64,000 nt of DNA, taken from positions 567,501-631,500 of the forward strand of contig NZ_JAATJM010000001.1 in assembly GCF_011927945.1 (NCBI RefSeq). The letters are read 5' to 3'. The stretch is from Brevundimonas alba (GTDB lineage: Bacteria > Pseudomonadota > Alphaproteobacteria > Caulobacterales > Caulobacteraceae). The position numbers and the translations under genes were made by a program. Each line of letters starts with the position of its first letter. Within the stretch, counting starts at the first letter, position 1. Below the pieces are notes generated by a model, which searched no databases, was not told the origin of the DNA, and worked only from the letters and a program-made list of their open reading frames with translations. Positions 9,203 to 18,029 of the stretch are shown in pieces.

Positions 9203-10366
9203 ATGAAGGTGAAACTTCTCGCCGGCGTCGCAATGGCAGGGCTGTTCTCAGCCGGCGTTGCGGCTGCCGAGCCGAACGGCTGGTACGGCGCGGTCGATGT
9301 GGGCTACCACACGATCGACGATCTGGAACTGGTCTCGCAAACCACGGGTCCCCAGTGGGACTTCGAGGTCGATGACGACTGGGCGGCGTTCGCCCGTCTG
9401 GGCTACCGCTTCACGCCGAACTGGCGCGTGGAGCTGGAAGGCGGCTACCGCAGCGGTGAAATCGGCACCGTCACGAATCCGGGCGGCAACGTGCCGACCG
9501 GCGTTTGCAACGCCATCCCGGCCGCCGGCCCCTGCGAAAACCCCGAAGGCGACATCAGCGCCACGACGCTGATGGCCAATGTCATCTATGACTTCGGCAA
9601 CGCGGACTCGACCTTCCGTCCGTTCATTGGCCTCGGCGCCGGCGTGGCGCGGGTCAACACCGAGTTCCTCGGCACCCTCGGCGGCCGTCGCACGACCGCG
9701 GTGGGCGCCGACGACAGCTCGACCAAGCTGGCGGCGCAAGCCATCGCCGGTCTGGCGTGGCAGCTGTCGGACCGGATGAACCTGGACCTGACCTACCGCT
9801 ACCTGATGACGAACATGGAGTTCGACACCTTCGTCTCCGTGGCCGCTGACGCGCCGCTGGTCGGTCCGTTCGCCGGCCGTTACGACGACAGCCACACCAT
9901 CAGCCTGGGCCTGCGCTATGCGTTCGGCGCCGACGAGCCGGCGTACATCCCGCCGCCGCCGCCGCCCCCGCCGCCGCCGATCGTGGCTCCCCCGCCGCCC
10001 CCGCCGCCTCCCCCGCCGCCCCCGGCTCCGACGGCGCGTGAGTTCGTGGTCTACTTCGACTGGGATCGTTCGGACCTCACGGCCGAAGCCCGTTCGGTGG
10101 TCACGCAAGCCGCCAACTACGCCAAGTCGGGCCGTCCGACCCGCGTTCTGGTCGTCGGCCACGCCGACACCTCGGGTTCGGCTGCCTATAACGTCGGCCT
10201 GTCCAACCGCCGCGCCCGCACCGTTGCGGACGCGCTGGTCGCCCAGGGCGTCAACGGCGGCGTGATCTCGCTGGACGGCAAGGGTGAAACCGCCCTGGCC
10301 CGCCCGACCGCCGACGGCGTTCGCGAGCCTCTGAACCGCCGCGCCACCATCGGCATCAACTTCTAG
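9203..10366 (+). CDS. OmpA family outer membrane protein
   Basis: This 387-aa protein has a signal peptide (MKVKLLAG...AGVAAA, cleavage near residue 22) and an eight-stranded beta-barrel region (about 25-245, ending in SLGLRYAFG). A proline-rich linker lies at about 249-276, followed by a C-terminal OmpA peptidoglycan-binding domain (FDWDRSDLTAEA, then GHADTSGSAAYN, SNRRAR and NRRATIGI). It should link the outer membrane to peptidoglycan. The start at 9203 follows GAGGGA and gives the clean signal peptide; ATG 9185 is an alternative. An exact EcfG-type promoter lies upstream, and two hairpins follow the stop. Confidence 0.95.
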   Translation: MKVKLLAGVAMAGLFSAGVAAAEPNGWYGAVDVGYHTIDDLELVSQTTGPQWDFEVDDDWAAFARLGYRFTPNWRVELEGGYRSGEIGTVTNPGGNVPTGVCNAIPAAGPCENPEGDISATTLMANVIYDFGNADSTFRPFIGLGAGVARVNTEFLGTLGGRRTTAVGADDSSTKLAAQAIAGLAWQLSDRMNLDLTYRYLMTNMEFDTFVSVAADAPLVGPFAGRYDDSHTISLGLRYAFGADEPAYIPPPPPPPPPPIVAPPPPPPPPPPPPAPTAREFVVYFDWDRSDLTAEARSVVTQAANYAKSGRPTRVLVVGHADTSGSAAYNVGLSNRRARTVADALVAQGVNGGVISLDGKGETALARPTADGVREPLNRRATIGINF

Positions 10367-10380
10367 GTTGAAGTCGATAC

Positions 10381-10459
10381 GGCTCCCGGCCTCCGGGCCG
10401 GAGCCGGCGCGAAACAAGACAGAGCCGCCGGTCCCTCACGGGGCCGGCGGTTTTGTTTT
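10381..10459 (+). terminator. Double hairpin terminator after ompA-like gene
   Basis: A first hairpin (GGCTCC...GGAGCC, 10381-10405) is followed by a rho-independent terminator. Its 11-bp stem is CCGCCGGTCCC (10425-10435) with GGGGCCGGCGG (10440-10450), closed by loop TCAC, and the T-rich tail is TTTTGTTTT (10451-10459). Confidence 0.85.
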
Positions 10460-10541
10460 GCGGGGCCGCCACCTGAGCCGGGGTGGTCAAAGGCCGGCCT
10501 GACCGCTATCTCCCGGCCACTGTCGAAGGGGGTGAGCCCGC

Positions 10542-11846
10542 ATGCGCGTCGCAATGATCGGAACCGGCTATGTGGGCCTGGTCTCAGGGGCCTGTTTCGC
10601 CGACTTCGGCCATGACGTGACATGCGTCGACAAGGATCCGTCGAAGATCGAGCGGCTGGAGCGGGGCGAAATCCCCATCTTCGAGCCCGGTCTGGACGAT
10701 CTGGTCGCCACCAATGTGCGCGACGGACGACTGTCGTTCGCGCTGGACGGCGCCGAGGCTATTCGCACAGCCGACGCTGTCTTCATCGCCGTCGGCACCC
10801 CCTCGCGACGGGGCGACGGTCACGCGGACCTGTCCTATGTCCACGCCGCCGCCGAGGAGATCGCCGGCCTGATCGAGGGCTTCACCGTCATCGTCACCAA
10901 ATCGACCGTGCCGGTCGGCACCGGCGACGAAATCGAGGCCATCATCCGCGCCCGGCGGCCCGACGCCGACTTCGCGGTCGTCTCGAACCCGGAGTTCCTG
11001 CGCGAGGGCGCGGCGATCGAGGATTTCAAGCGCCCGGACCGTATCGTCGTCGGGGCGGAGGATCCACGCTCCCAGGCCGTGATGCGTGAACTCTATCGGC
11101 CGCTGAACCTGAACGAGACGCCGATCCTGTTCACCGGTCGGCGGACGTCAGAGCTGATCAAATATGCGGCCAACGCCTTCCTGGCGATGAAGATCACCTT
11201 CATCAACGAGATGGCTGACCTGTGCGAGAAGGTTGGCGCGGACGTGCAGCAGGTCGCGCGCGGCATCGGCCTCGACAACCGGATCGGCTCGAAATTCCTG
11301 CATGCGGGCCCGGGCTATGGCGGCTCCTGCTTCCCCAAGGATACGCTGGCGCTTGTGCGCACGGCCGTCGACGCCGGATCCCCGGTGCGGCTGATCGAGA
11401 CCACGGTCGAGGTCAACGACGCCCGCAAGAAGGCGATGGCCGGCAAGGTGGCCGCGGCCCTCGACGGCGACCTGGCAGGCAAGACGGTCGCCCTGCTGGG
11501 TCTGACCTTCAAGCCCAACACGGACGACATGCGCGACGCCCCCTCGCTGGATGTGGCCCCGGCCCTGATGGCCATGGGCGCGACGGTGCAGGCCTTCGAC
11601 CCGGAGGGCATGGGCGAAGCCGCGCACCTGCTGCCGGGTGTAGTGTTCAAGGATGGTCCCTATGACGCCGTCGCCGGCGCCGACGTCGTGGTCATCATGA
11701 CCGAGTGGGACCAGTTCCGGGCGCTGGATCTGAACCGCGTGAAGCTGCTGCTGCGCCATCCGGTGATGGTCGATCTGCGCAACGTCTACCGGCCTGACGA
11801 CATGCGGGCGCGCGGCTTCCGCTACGCCTCTATCGGTCGCGTCTAG
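10542..11846 (+). CDS. ugd: UDP-glucose 6-dehydrogenase
   Basis: This 434-aa enzyme oxidises UDP-glucose to UDP-glucuronate with two NAD+. It shows the N-terminal Rossmann motif GTGYVGLVSGACF, TKSTVPVGTG, NPEFLREG, and the central-domain SELIKYAANAFLA. The catalytic C263 is in GGSCFPKDT, and the C-terminal UDP-binding domain contains LGLTFKPNTDDMRDAPS. Length is typical. It stands alone here, while a second paralogue lies at 56633-58000 inside the sugar cluster. Upstream is the OmpA terminator, so it probably has its own promoter. A small antisense gene overlaps its stop codon. Confidence 0.95.
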   Translation: MRVAMIGTGYVGLVSGACFADFGHDVTCVDKDPSKIERLERGEIPIFEPGLDDLVATNVRDGRLSFALDGAEAIRTADAVFIAVGTPSRRGDGHADLSYVHAAAEEIAGLIEGFTVIVTKSTVPVGTGDEIEAIIRARRPDADFAVVSNPEFLREGAAIEDFKRPDRIVVGAEDPRSQAVMRELYRPLNLNETPILFTGRRTSELIKYAANAFLAMKITFINEMADLCEKVGADVQQVARGIGLDNRIGSKFLHAGPGYGGSCFPKDTLALVRTAVDAGSPVRLIETTVEVNDARKKAMAGKVAAALDGDLAGKTVALLGLTFKPNTDDMRDAPSLDVAPALMAMGATVQAFDPEGMGEAAHLLPGVVFKDGPYDAVAGADVVVIMTEWDQFRALDLNRVKLLLRHPVMVDLRNVYRPDDMRARGFRYASIGRV

Positions 11847-12010
11847 CGCAGGGATGCCTGGATCAAGGCGGGCCGCTCGGCGGCCTGGGCTTCCGGCTGC
11901 GGCAAGAGGGTCCGGCCGACGCCGATCACGAGCATGGCGGTGATCACCGCAGAGGCTACTGCGATGGCGCCCAGACGAATGCCGTCAGTGAATTCGTGGT
12001 CCGGACGCAC
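11843..12010 (-). CDS. Small single-pass membrane protein (55 aa)
   Basis: This is a short gene overlapping the convergent ugd stop by 4 nt. It starts at GTG 12010, preceded by GGGGGA with a 5-nt spacer. The 55-aa product has a short charged N-terminus (MRPDHEFTDGIR), one hydrophobic helix (about residues 13-32) and a 20-residue tail rich in Ala, Glu and Pro. I do not recognise the family. Support comes from the start site, the transmembrane helix, and the lack of any better gene in this gap. It is probably an inner-membrane protein of unknown role. Confidence 0.55.
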   Translation of the reverse strand: MRPDHEFTDGIRLGAIAVASAVITAMLVIGVGRTLLPQPEAQAAERPALIQASLR

Positions 12011-12092
12011 GCGTTTCCCCCGAGTCGAAACAACGTGCGTTATCCAGCACCTGCGAGTTGCGGCCGCAAGTCACGGAACGGTGTGCAGCCAC

Positions 12093-12127
12093 AAAAAAGG
12101 CGGAGCCGAAGCTCCGCCTTTCTTGTT
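12093..12127 (-). terminator. Bidirectional terminator with UUCG loop
   Basis: A perfect 10-bp stem, AAGGCGGAGC (12097-12106) with GCTCCGCCTT (12111-12120), encloses CGAA, which reads TTCG on the minus strand. A-tract 12093-12098 gives a T-run on the minus strand after the OmpA-lipoprotein gene. TCTTGTTT follows on the plus strand. Confidence 0.85.
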
Positions 12128-12167
12128 TGCGCTGTCGCTCGCCGCGCGGCGGCTCGCTGCTTGAGCG

Positions 12168-12836
12168 TTAGCCGCGGAACGGGCGGATAACGATCTCGAC
12201 GCGACGGTTCTGGGCCTTGCCCTCGGCCGTGGCGTTGGTCGCGACCGGCTGGCTCTCGCCGCGGCCGTCAACGTAGAGGCGGTCGGCCAGGACGTTGCGG
12301 TTGACCAGATACTGGGCCACCGAAGAGGCCCGCTGGCGCGAGAGATTGAGGTTGTAGTCGTCGGCGCCGTCGGAGTCGGCGTGGCCGATGATGTCGATCA
12401 CCGACTGGTCGTAACGGTTCAGCACCGCCGCGACGTCATCGAGCGTGGCGTTGAAGCGCGGGCTGATCGACGCCTGATTGGACGCGAAGGTCACGTCCGA
12501 CGGCATGCGAAGGACCAGGTTGTCGCCTTGGCGCGCGACGCCCACGCCGCTGCCCGACAGCTCGGCCTCGAGCTCGCGCTGCTGACGATCCATATAGGCG
12601 CCGACCGCCGCGCCGCCGAGCGCGCCGATGCCGGCTCCGATCAGTGCGTTCTTGCGGCCTTCCTCGGAGTTCGAGGTGTTGGTCAGATAGCCGAGCAGGG
12701 CGCCGCCGAGGGCGCCGGCGATCGCGCCCGTGCCGGTGTTGTTGCGCCGCGGCGTCGAGCTGTAGGGGTCGGTCGTCGTGCAGGCGCCCAGCAGGGCGAT
12801 GACGCTGACGCCGGTGACGATGAGTTTGGCGTGCAT
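12168..12836 (-). CDS. OmpA family lipoprotein (YiaD/Pal-like)
   Basis: This 222-aa protein has a lipoprotein signal (MHAKLIVTGVSVIALLGAC, lipobox LGAC) and a glycine-zipper segment (GTGAIAGALGGALLGYL, then IGAGIGALGGAAVGAY). The C-terminal OmpA-like domain has GHADSDGADDYNLNLSRQRA and a closing AQNRRVEIVI. It probably anchors the outer membrane to peptidoglycan. The ATG at 12836 follows GGAAGGA with an 8-nt spacer. An exact EcfG-type promoter lies 36-60 nt upstream, and a strong terminator lies downstream. Confidence 0.93.
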   Translation of the reverse strand: MHAKLIVTGVSVIALLGACTTTDPYSSTPRRNNTGTGAIAGALGGALLGYLTNTSNSEEGRKNALIGAGIGALGGAAVGAYMDRQQRELEAELSGSGVGVARQGDNLVLRMPSDVTFASNQASISPRFNATLDDVAAVLNRYDQSVIDIIGHADSDGADDYNLNLSRQRASSVAQYLVNRNVLADRLYVDGRGESQPVATNATAEGKAQNRRVEIVIRPFRG

Positions 12837-12871
12837 GGGAGTGGTCCTTCCAGTGTTCTGGTTGACGGCGG

Positions 12872-12896
12872 AACGCAGCCTTACGGTCAAGGTTCC
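12872..12896 (-). promoter_or_regulatory. EcfG promoter, exact consensus, for OmpA lipoprotein
   Basis: On the minus strand GGAAC (12896-12892), a 16-nt spacer and CGTT (12875-12872) match the general-stress sigma consensus exactly. The -10 lies 36 nt upstream of the ATG at 12836. Function is inferred. Confidence 0.65.
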
Positions 12897-13023
12897 AAGC
12901 TGTACCGTTCTTGAACGGCCGGCGCGTGTGGATTCATCCGCGGCGTGCGCCGGCGCCCTCGCTTTGCCAACATCGGCTCGCAGGGCGTATGGAAACGCCC
13001 GAATGTAGTCTTGAGGTTCCGCC

Positions 13024-13989
13024 ATGGCCGACAGCCTGAGCTCCACCACCGCCCGCCGCTCCATCGAACCGGTCTCGATGACGCTGTACGACACCGATTT
13101 CCAGGCCTTCGCCGACAAGCTCGGCACGTCGTTCAAGCGCTACGGCTTCGCCGTGATCGCCGACCATGGGCTGGATGAAACGGTGATCGAGGCGGCCATC
13201 GACGACGCCAAGGCCTTCTTCGCCCTGCCTGAAGACGTGAAACGCCAGTACCACCAGCCCGGGACAGGCGGTGCGCGCGGCCTGACGCCGTTCGGCGTCG
13301 AGGCGGCCAAAGGCGCGGCGACGGTCGACCTGAAGGAGTTCTGGCACGTCGGGCGCGAGCTGCCGGAAGTGCACCCCTACCGCAAATACATGCGCGACAA
13401 TGTCTGGCCGACCGAGGTCGAGGGCTTCCGCGAGCACCTGTACGGGATGTTCTCGGCCATGGACCAACTCGGCGCCAAGATCCTGCGGGCCATCGCCCGC
13501 TACCTCGAACTGGGCGACGAATTCTTCGACGACAAGGTCGAGCTGGGGAACAGCATCCTGCGCATGCTGCACTACCCGCCGGTGGCGGCCGGCGCGTCAG
13601 GCGTACGCGCCGGCGCTCATGAGGACATCAACGTCATCACCCTGCTGCTCGGCGCCGAAGAGGCCGGCCTGCAGCTCAAGGACGCCGACGGGGAATGGCT
13701 GGACATCGCCCCGCCGCCGGGAGCCCTGGTCGTCAATATCGGCGACATGCTGCAGCGGCTGACCAACCACGTCCTGCCGTCAACGAGCCACCGTGTGATC
13801 AATCCCGCGCCGGAACGGGCCAGCTTCGCCCGCTACTCCACGCCGTTCTTCCTGCACTTCAACCCGGACTTCGTGATCGAGACTCTGCCGACCATGATCT
13901 CGGAAGAGAACCCCGACCGCTACGCCGGCAAGGCGATCATGGCCGAGGACTTCCTGACCGAGCGGCTGAAGGAAATCCGGCTGATCTGA
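13024..13989 (+). CDS. 2-oxoglutarate/Fe(II) oxygenase, isopenicillin N synthase-like
   Basis: This 321-aa protein belongs to the IPNS/flavonol-synthase-like oxygenases. The iron triad is visible as H199-x-D201 (AHEDIN) and H256 (TSHRV), with an arginine in the following NPAPERASF segment for the co-substrate carboxylate. An N-terminal DIOX_N-type region (YGFAVIADHGLDE) is present. No antibiotic-synthesis genes are nearby, so the substrate is unknown; such enzymes are common in Alphaproteobacteria. It ends at a strong bidirectional terminator shared with the convergent TadG-like gene. Confidence 0.9.
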   Translation: MADSLSSTTARRSIEPVSMTLYDTDFQAFADKLGTSFKRYGFAVIADHGLDETVIEAAIDDAKAFFALPEDVKRQYHQPGTGGARGLTPFGVEAAKGAATVDLKEFWHVGRELPEVHPYRKYMRDNVWPTEVEGFREHLYGMFSAMDQLGAKILRAIARYLELGDEFFDDKVELGNSILRMLHYPPVAAGASGVRAGAHEDINVITLLLGAEEAGLQLKDADGEWLDIAPPPGALVVNIGDMLQRLTNHVLPSTSHRVINPAPERASFARYSTPFFLHFNPDFVIETLPTMISEENPDRYAGKAIMAEDFLTERLKEIRLI

Positions 13990-14015
13990 GCGCGGGCGTC
14001 TCGCATCGAAAAGGG

Positions 14016-14048
14016 AAGGGCGCGGCGTCGAAGGACGCCGCGCCCTTT
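14016..14048. terminator. Bidirectional intrinsic terminator
   Basis: A perfect 14-bp stem, AAGGGCGCGGCGTC (14016-14029) with GACGCCGCGCCCTT (14034-14047), closes on loop GAAG between two convergent genes. T-tracts are short on both sides. Confidence 0.8.
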
Positions 14049-14050
14049 CG

Positions 14051-15937
14051 CTATTTCGAGATCCGCAGCTGGGTGATGTCCCGGCCGATCGCGGCGAAGG
14101 CGTCGGACAGGTCGGCGGCGCTGCTGGCGATGTGGAAGTTCGTAGGCGAGCTTGCGCAGTCGGACAGAACGTCGGCGGCCTCGCCATCCGCGGCGATCTG
14201 GAAGCCGACGGTGTAGATCAGGATGCCCCGGTTCTTGATCGCAGTGCACAGCGTACGGCTCTGGCTGAAGGCGTCGCCGTTGTTGGCCGAGCAGTTGTTC
14301 CGGTAGGTGGCGCTGGTCGAGCCGGTGTTCATGTCCGGGACGGCGTTGCAGTAGGCGGTGTTGAACTCGCCGTCCGTCATGATGACCAGCGCCTTCAGGG
14401 TGTGCGCGGTGTTGTAGGCGGCGGCCGTGCCCGACGACCACAGCTGACTGAAGGTCGGCGAGATCGTGTACCAGCCCCAGCCGATCCCGATGTGGCCGGC
14501 CGTCGTGCCTTCGACGCTGAAGTTATTGATCGCGGTCTTGAGGGTGTTCTTGTTGGCCGTCAGCGGCACCACCGCATTGCTCAGGCAGCCGCCCGCGGTA
14601 TCGGGGTAGTGACGGCCGACGTAGGAGGAGGCGCCGGTCGGACGGGCCTCGGTCCAGGCCTGCGCGCCCGTCCGTTCGGTGACGCACGAGCTGATCTTGT
14701 TCGCGACCAGATCTTCATTGACGTTCTCGAACGCGAACCAGGTGCAGCCGGCCTGGGCGCACCAGGACTTGCCGCCCGAGGTGTAGGGGTTGATCTGCGA
14801 GCCATCGTCAGGGTCGATCGTGTAGGTATTGGTCGTGACGTTGCCGACAAGGTAGGTCTTGTCGTTGATCTGGGTCATGCCGCTCACGCCGTTGATGTGA
14901 ACGTACTGGTTGTTCAGCAGGCCGTGGGCGTTGGCGGTTACGGTGATCGAGCAGTCGTTGTTCTGGCATTTCTGCACCCGGCCGCTGCCGTTGTAGGTGC
15001 TGTAGTTCCGGCCATCCACGCGGCTGCCGCCCATGGTGTAGAGCTCGAACGTCGTGTTGGTCTTGTTGGTCACGACATAGGGCTTGTTGTTCAGCTGGGT
15101 CATGCCGGTCGAGCTGGTGATCCAGACGATGTCGCCGTTGACGAAGCCGTGGTTGGCCGACGTGGTGATCACCACGGGCCGCGCCTTGGTGGCGCTGGAG
15201 ATTGTCCGCTGGGTGCCGCTCAGATTGATGACGGCGTTGCTGATGTTGGTCGAACCCGTCACCCCGCCCCTGACCGTCGACAGATAGCTGCTGCCCGGGT
15301 TCACCGAGTTGGAGTACGGGACCAGCGCGATCTTGGAATAGTAGGGCGTCTGGACGTCCTGGACGACCACGTCGACCAGATCCTTGGCCGCTTCGATGAG
15401 GGCCTCGATCCTGGCGCCTTCCATCGAGCCGGTGAGGTCGAGCACCATGGCGACCTCGATGTTGCGGGACGAGCGGTCGACCTCGGAGTGGCTGCCGACC
15501 GGCAGGTAGTCGTCCATCAGCTGGCCGTACGGCGGCAGGAAGATGTTGGCGACGAGGGTTTTCACCTGCACCCGCGCGTCGGCGATCACCACGTCGTCAG
15601 TGTTGAGGACGAAATGCGTCTGGTTCTCTTCCAGCGTCACGTTCGGATAGGCTTGAAGATTGGCCTTCAGCGCCGCCAGTCCGACCCGCTGCAGGTCGGC
15701 GTTGGCGGTATAGGGCGAGCGGGCCGCGGCAAGGGCGGCGGCGTCCAGCGCATCCTGCAGATTGACCTTGACCGTCGACATCCGGTGGATGTCGACGCCG
15801 CCGAAAGTCATCAGGATCAGCACCGGCAGGCTGAGACCGAACAGCATGGCGACGTTGCCGCGTGCGTCGGCCGCCACGCGCCGGGTCAGCGCCCAGGCGC
15901 TGCCCAACACACCGCCGATCCAGTTCGTGAGCCCCAT
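14051..15937 (-). CDS. TadG-like pilus-assembly protein with VWA and FCCH-like domains
   Basis: This 628-aa protein starts with a TadE/TadG-type N-terminus (RGNVAMLFGLSLPVLI membrane helix, about 28-48) and a conserved AARSPY region. A von Willebrand A domain follows, with MIDAS D167-x-T169-x-S171 (DLTGSM). The VWA domain is interrupted by two repeats (about 253-318 and 328-388) resembling the FCCH domain of ubiquitin-activating E1 (ANHGFVNGDIVWIT, STGMTQLNNK; AHGLLNNQYVHI, SGMTQINDK). The C-terminus returns to VWA (KALVIMTDGEFN, IYTVGFQIA). It is likely anchored in the inner membrane with the bulk periplasmic. No other tad genes are in the window. Confidence 0.88.
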   Translation of the reverse strand: MGLTNWIGGVLGSAWALTRRVAADARGNVAMLFGLSLPVLILMTFGGVDIHRMSTVKVNLQDALDAAALAAARSPYTANADLQRVGLAALKANLQAYPNVTLEENQTHFVLNTDDVVIADARVQVKTLVANIFLPPYGQLMDDYLPVGSHSEVDRSSRNIEVAMVLDLTGSMEGARIEALIEAAKDLVDVVVQDVQTPYYSKIALVPYSNSVNPGSSYLSTVRGGVTGSTNISNAVINLSGTQRTISSATKARPVVITTSANHGFVNGDIVWITSSTGMTQLNNKPYVVTNKTNTTFELYTMGGSRVDGRNYSTYNGSGRVQKCQNNDCSITVTANAHGLLNNQYVHINGVSGMTQINDKTYLVGNVTTNTYTIDPDDGSQINPYTSGGKSWCAQAGCTWFAFENVNEDLVANKISSCVTERTGAQAWTEARPTGASSYVGRHYPDTAGGCLSNAVVPLTANKNTLKTAINNFSVEGTTAGHIGIGWGWYTISPTFSQLWSSGTAAAYNTAHTLKALVIMTDGEFNTAYCNAVPDMNTGSTSATYRNNCSANNGDAFSQSRTLCTAIKNRGILIYTVGFQIAADGEAADVLSDCASSPTNFHIASSAADLSDAFAAIGRDITQLRISK

Positions 15938-16073
15938 TCGCCGTTCCCAGCCGTCGTCGCCGCTGGCGCAATCCGCCTACGGTCACGGAGGGACTCTGAC
16001 GCATCCTGGTTAAGAGAAGCGCCAACAGCGAAAGTTAACGTGATCGACGTTCAGCCAACCCGGTGGAGGGGCC

Positions 16074-17939
16074 TCAGGCCCCCCAGCCGCAGTCTTTTCC
16101 GCGGTTCTGCTCGGTCAGCCAGACGTTCAGCGGCGCGAAATAGTCGGTGATGGCCGAGGCGTCGTTGCCCCGCTCCCCGGTGAAGGCCTGCATGGCCTCG
16201 GGCCACGGACGCGACTGGCCCATCTCCAGCATGGTGTTGAAGCGCCGTCCGACCTCCTCGTTGCCGTAGATCGAGCAGCGGTGCAGCGGCCCCGTCCAGC
16301 CCGCCTGTTTGCAGGCCGCGCGGTGGAACTGGAACTGGTAGATGCCGGCGAGGAAGTAGCGGGTGTACGGCGTGTTGCCGGGGATGTGGTATTTCGCGCC
16401 CGGATCGAAGGCGTTCTCCGGACGCGGCCCCGGCGGGACCAGCCCCTGGTAGCGCAGCATGTCCGCGGACCAGGCGTCGTTATACTCCGCCGGCGTCGTC
16501 TCGCCATTGAACACGCCCCAGCGCCAGCGGTCGACCATCAGGCCGAACGGCATGAAGGCGATCTTGTCGAGCGCCATCTTCAACAGGAACGGGATGTCCT
16601 CGGACTCGCCGGGCACCCTGTCCAGCAGGCCGATCTGGTTCAGATAGGTCGGGGTCAGGGCCGAGAGGCCGACGAAGTCGCCGATCGCCTCGTGGAAGCC
16701 GTCGTTCGCGCCGTTCTTGAACAGGAAGGGCTGACCCTTGTAGGCGCGCTGATAGAAGTTGTGACCGAGCTCGTGGTGGACCGTGTAGAAGTCGTCGCCG
16801 TTCACCTGGGTGCACATCTTGATGCGGATGTCGTCGGCGTTGTCGAGATCCCAGGCCGAGGCGTGGCAGACCACTTCGCGGTCCCGCGGCCGGGTGATCA
16901 TCGACCGCTCCCAGAAGGTCTGCGGCAGGGGATCGAGGCCCATCGAGACGTAGAAATTCTCGCCCGTCTTGACCATTTTCGTCGCGTCGTAGTCGGCGCC
17001 TTCGAGCAGTTTGGTCAGGTCGTAGCTGGACTCGCCGCCCGAGGTCGGGGCGACCACGTCGTAGATGTTCCCCCACTGCTGCGACCACATATTGCCCAGC
17101 AGGTCGGCGCGGATCGGCCCCGTGTCCGGCTGGACGGCGTCGCCGTATTTGGCGTTCAGCCGATCGCGCACATAGCAGTGCAGGTTCTCGTAGAACGGCT
17201 TGACCTGTTCCCACAGGCGGTCGGTCTCGGCGGCGAAGGCGTCGGGCTCCATGTCGTAGCCGGCGCGCCACATCGCCCCGGTGTCGGCGAAGCCCAGTTC
17301 GCGCGAGCCTTCGTTGGCGATCTCGACCATGCGAGCGTAGTCGGGGGCCATGACCGGCGAGATGGTGCGCCAGCCCTCATACAGCGCCTTCAGCTCGGCC
17401 GGATCGCGGCTCTCGGCCATCAGGATCGAGGCTTCGTCGAGGGTGATCTGGCGACCCTTGAACTCGAACTTGCCGGTCGCGTAGGTCGAGTCCAGCCGGG
17501 TCGTGATCTCGGCCAGTTCGCCGGCCGCGCCCGGCCGGTTCGGGGCCGGCAGCACGATGCCCAAGCGGAGAAGGTTCAGCTTGCGGCGGACGTCATCGGG
17601 CACCTGCACGTCGTTGAAGCGGGCCGCGCCGTTGGCCAGCTCGACCTGCAGCTCGGTGAACTCGGCGTTGATCCGGCTCTCCAGCCACATGGTGTCGTGG
17701 GTGATGTTGGTGGCGCGGGTCCACTGGATGCGGGCGGCCTCTTCGCTGAGGTCGGCCAGCCGCTTCTCGGCGTCGGCGACGAAGGCGGATGCGGCCTCGG
17801 CGGTGGCGGGTGCGGCGGCGGGCATGGCGGCGTCCGCGGCCGGCGTCGCGGCGGCGTCGTTGTCCATGCCGAGGCTGGCGCAGCCGGCGGCGAGGCTGAG
17901 GGCGCAGAGGGCGGCGGCCGTCATCAGGGTGCGTTTCAT
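16074..17939 (-). CDS. M2 family metallopeptidase (ACE-like peptidyl-dipeptidase), lipoprotein
   Basis: This 621-aa zinc peptidase is of the angiotensin-converting-enzyme family. It carries H389-E390-x-x-H393 (HHELGHNFYQ) and the downstream glutamate motif GFHEAIGDFVGLS. The signal sequence ends in a lipobox (LSLAAGCAS), so it is probably a periplasm-facing lipoprotein. An Ala/Pro/Thr-rich linker separates this from the catalytic domain. The ATG at 17939 has GGGAGA 5-6 nt upstream; a longer frame to 18020 lacks a signal peptide and is rejected. Bacterial homologues release dipeptides from peptide C-termini; its physiological role here is unknown. Confidence 0.93.
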   Translation of the reverse strand: MKRTLMTAAALCALSLAAGCASLGMDNDAAATPAADAAMPAAAPATAEAASAFVADAEKRLADLSEEAARIQWTRATNITHDTMWLESRINAEFTELQVELANGAARFNDVQVPDDVRRKLNLLRLGIVLPAPNRPGAAGELAEITTRLDSTYATGKFEFKGRQITLDEASILMAESRDPAELKALYEGWRTISPVMAPDYARMVEIANEGSRELGFADTGAMWRAGYDMEPDAFAAETDRLWEQVKPFYENLHCYVRDRLNAKYGDAVQPDTGPIRADLLGNMWSQQWGNIYDVVAPTSGGESSYDLTKLLEGADYDATKMVKTGENFYVSMGLDPLPQTFWERSMITRPRDREVVCHASAWDLDNADDIRIKMCTQVNGDDFYTVHHELGHNFYQRAYKGQPFLFKNGANDGFHEAIGDFVGLSALTPTYLNQIGLLDRVPGESEDIPFLLKMALDKIAFMPFGLMVDRWRWGVFNGETTPAEYNDAWSADMLRYQGLVPPGPRPENAFDPGAKYHIPGNTPYTRYFLAGIYQFQFHRAACKQAGWTGPLHRCSIYGNEEVGRRFNTMLEMGQSRPWPEAMQAFTGERGNDASAITDYFAPLNVWLTEQNRGKDCGWGA

Positions 17940-18029
17940 AGTGGTCTCCCGGGCGTCAGCATCAGGCGGTTGCTCCGCCTTTTCGGCGCGCAGGTGATGG
18001 GAGCGGAGCCGTGCCGTCAAGCGTGACGG

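Noticed and set aside
9950..10030. C/G-rich triplet repeat resembling a satellite
   Set aside because: It encodes the proline-rich linker of the OmpA protein in frame.
13024..13989. Isopenicillin N synthase gene as a sign of beta-lactam synthesis
   Set aside because: The similarity is to the wide oxygenase superfamily, and no ACV synthetase or other antibiotic gene is near.
14132..16150. Very long open frame (about 670 codons) opposite the TadG-like gene
   Set aside because: It is antisense to a gene with clear domains, and long open frames on the opposite strand are common in GC-rich DNA. Its translation is low-complexity with no recognisable motif.
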